From: G965198795 sp965198795
Lineage (GTDB): Bacteria; Pseudomonadota; Alphaproteobacteria; Rhodospirillales; Casp-alpha2
Direction of reading: 5' to 3'
Length of the DNA: 64,000 nt
Assembly (NCBI GenBank): GCA_965198795.1
Contig: OZ240674.1
Coordinates: 558,001-622,000 of the forward strand
Below, piece by piece: positions 61,369 through 64,000 of the stretch; position 1 is the stretch's first letter, and every line of letters starts with the position of its first letter. The position numbers and the translations under genes are program-made. Under the pieces are notes generated by a model that did not search any database, was not told the origin of the DNA, and saw only the letters and a program-made list of their open reading frames with translations.

Positions 61369-62841
61369 CTAGCTCTGCCGGTAGTTCGGCGCCTCCCGGC
61401 TGATCGTGATGTCGTGGACGTGGCTTTCGCGCAGCCCCGCGTTGGTGACGCGGCGGAACCGCGCCTTGGACCGCAGATCCGCGATGGTCGCCGCGCCCGT
61501 GTAGCCCATGGCGGCCTTCAAGCCGCCCACGAGCTGATGGATGATGTTGGCGACGGGGCCGCGATAGGGGACGCGTCCCTCGACGCCCTCCGGCACCAGC
61601 TTCAATTGGTTGGAGACCTCGGCCTGGAAATACCGGTCCGCCGAGCCCCGCGCCATGGCGCCGAGAGAGCCCATGCCGCGGTAGGACTTGTAGGAACGTC
61701 CCTGATAGAGCAGCACCTCGCCAGGGCTTTCATCCGTGCCGGCGAAGAGCGAGCCGATCATCACGGCCTCCGCGCCGGCCGCGACGGCTTTTGCGATGTC
61801 GCCGGAATATTTGACGCCGCCGTCCGCGATGCAGGGAACGCCCGCGGCCCGGCACGCCTCCGCCGTTTCCATGACGGCGGAGAATTGGGGCATCCCGACG
61901 CCGGCGACCATGCGCGTGGTGCAGATCGTGCCGGGTCCGATGCCCACCTTGACGCAATCCGCCCCAGCGCCGATCAACGCTTTCGCCGCGTCCGGCGTCG
62001 CTACGTTGCCCGCGACGATCTGCGTGCGGTTGGACGCCCGTTTGATCCGCTCAACGGTCTGAATGACGCCCGACGAATGCCCATGGGCCGTGTCCACGAC
62101 GACGACGTCGACCCCGGCGTCCATCAGGGCCTCGGTCCGCTCAACGCCGCCCTCGCCGACGCCCGTGGCCGCCGCCACGCGCAAGCGCCCATGTTCGTCC
62201 TTGCAGGCGTTCGGGTGGGCCTGGGCCTTCTCTATATCCTTCACGGTGATCAGGCCGGCGCAGCGATAGGCGTCGTCCACGACGATCAGGCGTTCAATCC
62301 GGTGTTTGTGCAGAAGCTTCTTGGCTTCCTCCTTGTCGACGCCGTCGCGCACGGTGATCAGGCGCGCGTCCCTGCGGTCTGCGGTCATCAATTCGGAGAC
62401 CGGCTGCTCCATGTCGTCCGCGAAGCGGATGTCACGGTTGGTCAGGATGCCCACAAGCTCGCCCGTGCCGCGCTCAATGACCGGCAGACCCGAAAAACCC
62501 TGGGTTTCCTTGATGTGGACCGCTTCCGCAAGCGTTTGATCCGGATAGAGCGTCAACGGGTTGATCACCATGCCAGATTCGAACTTCTTCACCTTTCGGA
62601 CCTCGGCGGCCTGTTCTTCCGGCGTGAGATTTTTGTGCAGGACGCCGACGCCGCCCGCCTGAGCCATCGCGATGGCGAGCGGCGCTTCCGTCACCGTGTC
62701 CATGGCGGCGGACAGAAGAGGTATGCCGAGGCTGATCGTTTTCGTCAGGCGCGTGCGGGTGTCCGCCGCCGCCGGCAACACGTCGGAAGCCCCCGGCGCC
62801 AGAAGAACGTCGTCAAAGGTGAGGGCTTCTTTAAATTCCAT
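61369..62841 (-). CDS. guaB: Inosine-5'-monophosphate dehydrogenase
   Basis: 490 residues from ATG 62841 (GGAG upstream); an in-frame start at 62904 would add 21 unconserved residues. Barrel with T-F-D-D-V-L-L-A-P at the start, a CBS pair (Q-P-V-S-E-L-M-T, I-E-R-L-I-V-V-D-D), the catalytic loop G-I-G-P-G-T-I-C-T-T-R with the active cysteine, and G-R-V-P-Y-R-G-P-V near the C-terminus. It converts IMP to XMP in guanine synthesis. It is convergent with the trans-sulfuration gene (10-base gap). Confidence 0.97.
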   Translation of the reverse strand: MEFKEALTFDDVLLAPGASDVLPAAADTRTRLTKTISLGIPLLSAAMDTVTEAPLAIAMAQAGGVGVLHKNLTPEEQAAEVRKVKKFESGMVINPLTLYPDQTLAEAVHIKETQGFSGLPVIERGTGELVGILTNRDIRFADDMEQPVSELMTADRRDARLITVRDGVDKEEAKKLLHKHRIERLIVVDDAYRCAGLITVKDIEKAQAHPNACKDEHGRLRVAAATGVGEGGVERTEALMDAGVDVVVVDTAHGHSSGVIQTVERIKRASNRTQIVAGNVATPDAAKALIGAGADCVKVGIGPGTICTTRMVAGVGMPQFSAVMETAEACRAAGVPCIADGGVKYSGDIAKAVAAGAEAVMIGSLFAGTDESPGEVLLYQGRSYKSYRGMGSLGAMARGSADRYFQAEVSNQLKLVPEGVEGRVPYRGPVANIIHQLVGGLKAAMGYTGAATIADLRSKARFRRVTNAGLRESHVHDITISREAPNYRQS

Positions 62842-62962
62842 GGGGCCAGGCTCCGCCAACGGTTCGGATTGGCGCGCCATCTTACACGGGAAAGGCATGG
62901 GCACAAGCGGGATGGTCGGCCGCCGCCCCGCGTTTTCCCCGTCCTTCCCGCGCCCTTGCTGT

Positions 62963-63109
62963 GTCCTTCCCGCAAAGGCGGGAATCCAGCCGGGCGGTCT
63001 GCGTTCCGGGTTGTCATGAGTGACGGTCGCTCATTCGTACCGCTCATGCGTGACGGTCGCTCATGTGTGACGAAAGATGGTCTGAACCCCCGCCTTCGCG
63101 GGGGCGACA
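62963..63109. repeat. Two-hairpin palindromic element (copy B)
   Basis: The same layout as the element at 30202-30302: outer hairpins CCTTCCCGCAAAGGCGGGAA and CCCCCGCCTTCGCGGGGGCG, and a middle with GCGTTCC, GTCATGAGTGACGG and ATGGTCTGAA. The middle contains a repeated TCATG-GTGACGGTCGC unit (about 63014-63062). Confidence 0.8.
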
Positions 63110-63277
63110 AGGTGAAGGTGGGGGTGACGAAGAAGGGCCAAGGGTGACGGAATATGGGCGCGGGTTTGATCGCTTGACTCCCCTGGCGCCCTCCGCCATT
63201 TTCCGGCCACCTTTTCCAAGCCTCCCCTTCTACGAAAGCAGGCCACGCAAGCGGGCCGCAAAAGCAGGACCGACGCC

Positions 63278-64000
63278 ATGAACCAGCACGCCCAACTGGA
63301 AACCGCCATCGACGCCGCGTGGGAAACCCGCGGCGGCGTCAACGCCCGGACCGCGGGCGAGGTCCGGGACGCCGTCGAAACGGCGCTGGAATTGCTGGAC
63401 AAGGGCGAGGCGCGGGTCGCGGAAAGGACCGCCGGCGGGTGGGCCGTCAACCAGTGGCTGAAGAAAGCCGTGCTGCTTTCTTTCCGCCTGGCGGACATGG
63501 CGCCGATTTCTGGCGGCCCGGGCGGCTCCGTATGGTGGGACAAAGTTCCCAGCAAATTCGACGGCATGGACGCCGCCGCGTTCCAGGCCGCCGGCTTCCG
63601 GGCCGTTCCCAACTGCGCCGTGCGCAAGTCCGCCTATATCGCGCCGGGCGTGGTTCTCATGCCGAGCTTCGTTAACCTGGGCGCCTATGTGGACGAGGGC
63701 ACCATGGTCGACACCTGGGCCACTGTCGGATCGTGCGCCCAAGTGGGCAAAAACTGTCACATCTCGGGCGGCGCGGGCCTTGGGGGCGTGCTGGAGCCCA
63801 TCCAGGCCGGGCCGGTCATTATTGAGGACAACTGCTTCGTCGGCGCCCGTTCGGAAATCGTCGAGGGCGTTATCGTCGGCGAAGGTTCCGTCATCTCCAT
63901 GGGCGTCTTCATCGGCGCCTCCACCAAAATCGTCGATCGCGCCACGGGCGAGGTGACGTACGGCAAGGTGCCGCCCTATTCCGTCGTCGTGCCGGGCTCG
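63278..64000 (+). CDS. dapD: Tetrahydrodipicolinate N-succinyltransferase (3' end outside window)
   Basis: 241 codons of a frame that remains open at the window's right edge. The N-terminal helical part (A-I-D-A-A-W-E-T-R) and the left-handed beta-helix with hexapeptide repeats (I-A-P-G-V-V-L-M-P, N-L-G-A-Y-V-D, S-C-A-Q-V-G-K-N-C-H, A-R-S-E-I-V-E-G-V-I-V-G-E-G) are typical of DapD, which acts in lysine and diaminopimelate synthesis. The usual length is about 280, so about 40 residues are missing. Confidence 0.93.
   Translation, partial: MNQHAQLETAIDAAWETRGGVNARTAGEVRDAVETALELLDKGEARVAERTAGGWAVNQWLKKAVLLSFRLADMAPISGGPGGSVWWDKVPSKFDGMDAAAFQAAGFRAVPNCAVRKSAYIAPGVVLMPSFVNLGAYVDEGTMVDTWATVGSCAQVGKNCHISGGAGLGGVLEPIQAGPVIIEDNCFVGARSEIVEGVIVGEGSVISMGVFIGASTKIVDRATGEVTYGKVPPYSVVVPGS

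Noticed and set aside
61414..63147. 577-codon plus-strand frame opposite guaB
   Set aside because: guaB is complete on the minus strand, and the plus-strand text has no domain pattern.

Overview
The window looks like a chromosome segment of a high-GC alphaproteobacterium, probably related to Rhodospirillales. The evidence is a petABC operon with a short Tat-exported Rieske protein, a hemF-trmL pair divergent from petABC, a MoxR/DUF58/DUF4159 membrane cluster, lineage-typical small families (DUF1285, DUF6111, DUF1491, DUF1640, DUF6285), an ArsR-methyltransferase fusion beside metF-metH, dapD and a CCA-encoding tRNA-Ser. No rRNA and no CRISPR array was seen.

Layout: 1-2325, relatively AT-rich exopolysaccharide O-acetylation pair (MBOAT plus SGNH-like protein cut by the window edge). 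2400-4037, a broken Sel1 gene and a solitary Mrr-type restriction enzyme. 4049-10807, MoxR/DUF58/DUF4159/large membrane protein operon read leftward. 10938-13924, DUF1285, Nudix CoA pyrophosphatase, DUF6111 and CCA-adding enzyme. 13949-18216, hemF and trmL divergent from petABC. 18333-19490, small orphan genes and an IS1595 remnant. 19548-23619, a tightly overlapping five-gene operon of unknown role with a MotB-like membrane anchor, two Tat-exported transglycosylases and two unrecognised proteins. 23789-30067, dehydrogenases followed by an acyl-CoA dehydrogenase/APH-type kinase/DUF6285 trio that resembles the LvaC-LvaA-LvaB module for 4-hydroxyacyl-CoA catabolism. 30513-31041, a broken gene. 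31219-36919, metH, metF and their probable ArsR-type regulator with two operator-like palindromes. 37059-41177, oxidoreductase, membrane proteins and transporters. 41291-42900, a NotI-like restriction-modification pair whose nuclease has lost its core. 43177-46274, a DUF3604 protein and a frameshifted glyoxalase-like gene. 46360-52906, a GntR-controlled operon encoding a complete succinate-dehydrogenase-like complex, a TauE exporter and a two-subunit class I fumarase, with altered substrate-site residues in the flavoprotein. 53147-54148, a very AT-rich probable sugar O-methyltransferase. 54239-56452, DUF1491 and ettA. 56480-60005, a graveyard of insertion-sequence remnants (IS256, IS481, IS630) full of short tandem duplications, then tRNA-Ser(GCU), a phage-like methyltransferase and a frameshifted DUF1640 gene. 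60201-64000, a trans-sulfuration enzyme, guaB and the start of dapD.

Two themes stand out. First, decay is common: at least ten genes or mobile elements are frameshifted, truncated or internally deleted, and in the IS graveyard many lesions are 12-20 bp tandem duplications (removing them restores the reading frame in one case exactly). Frameshifts could partly be assembly errors, but the duplications cannot easily be. Second, two operons (19548-23619 and 46360-52906) are coherent, intact and not explained by any pathway I can name with certainty; they are the best candidates for undescribed biology. All family assignments were made by reading the sequence without database searches.
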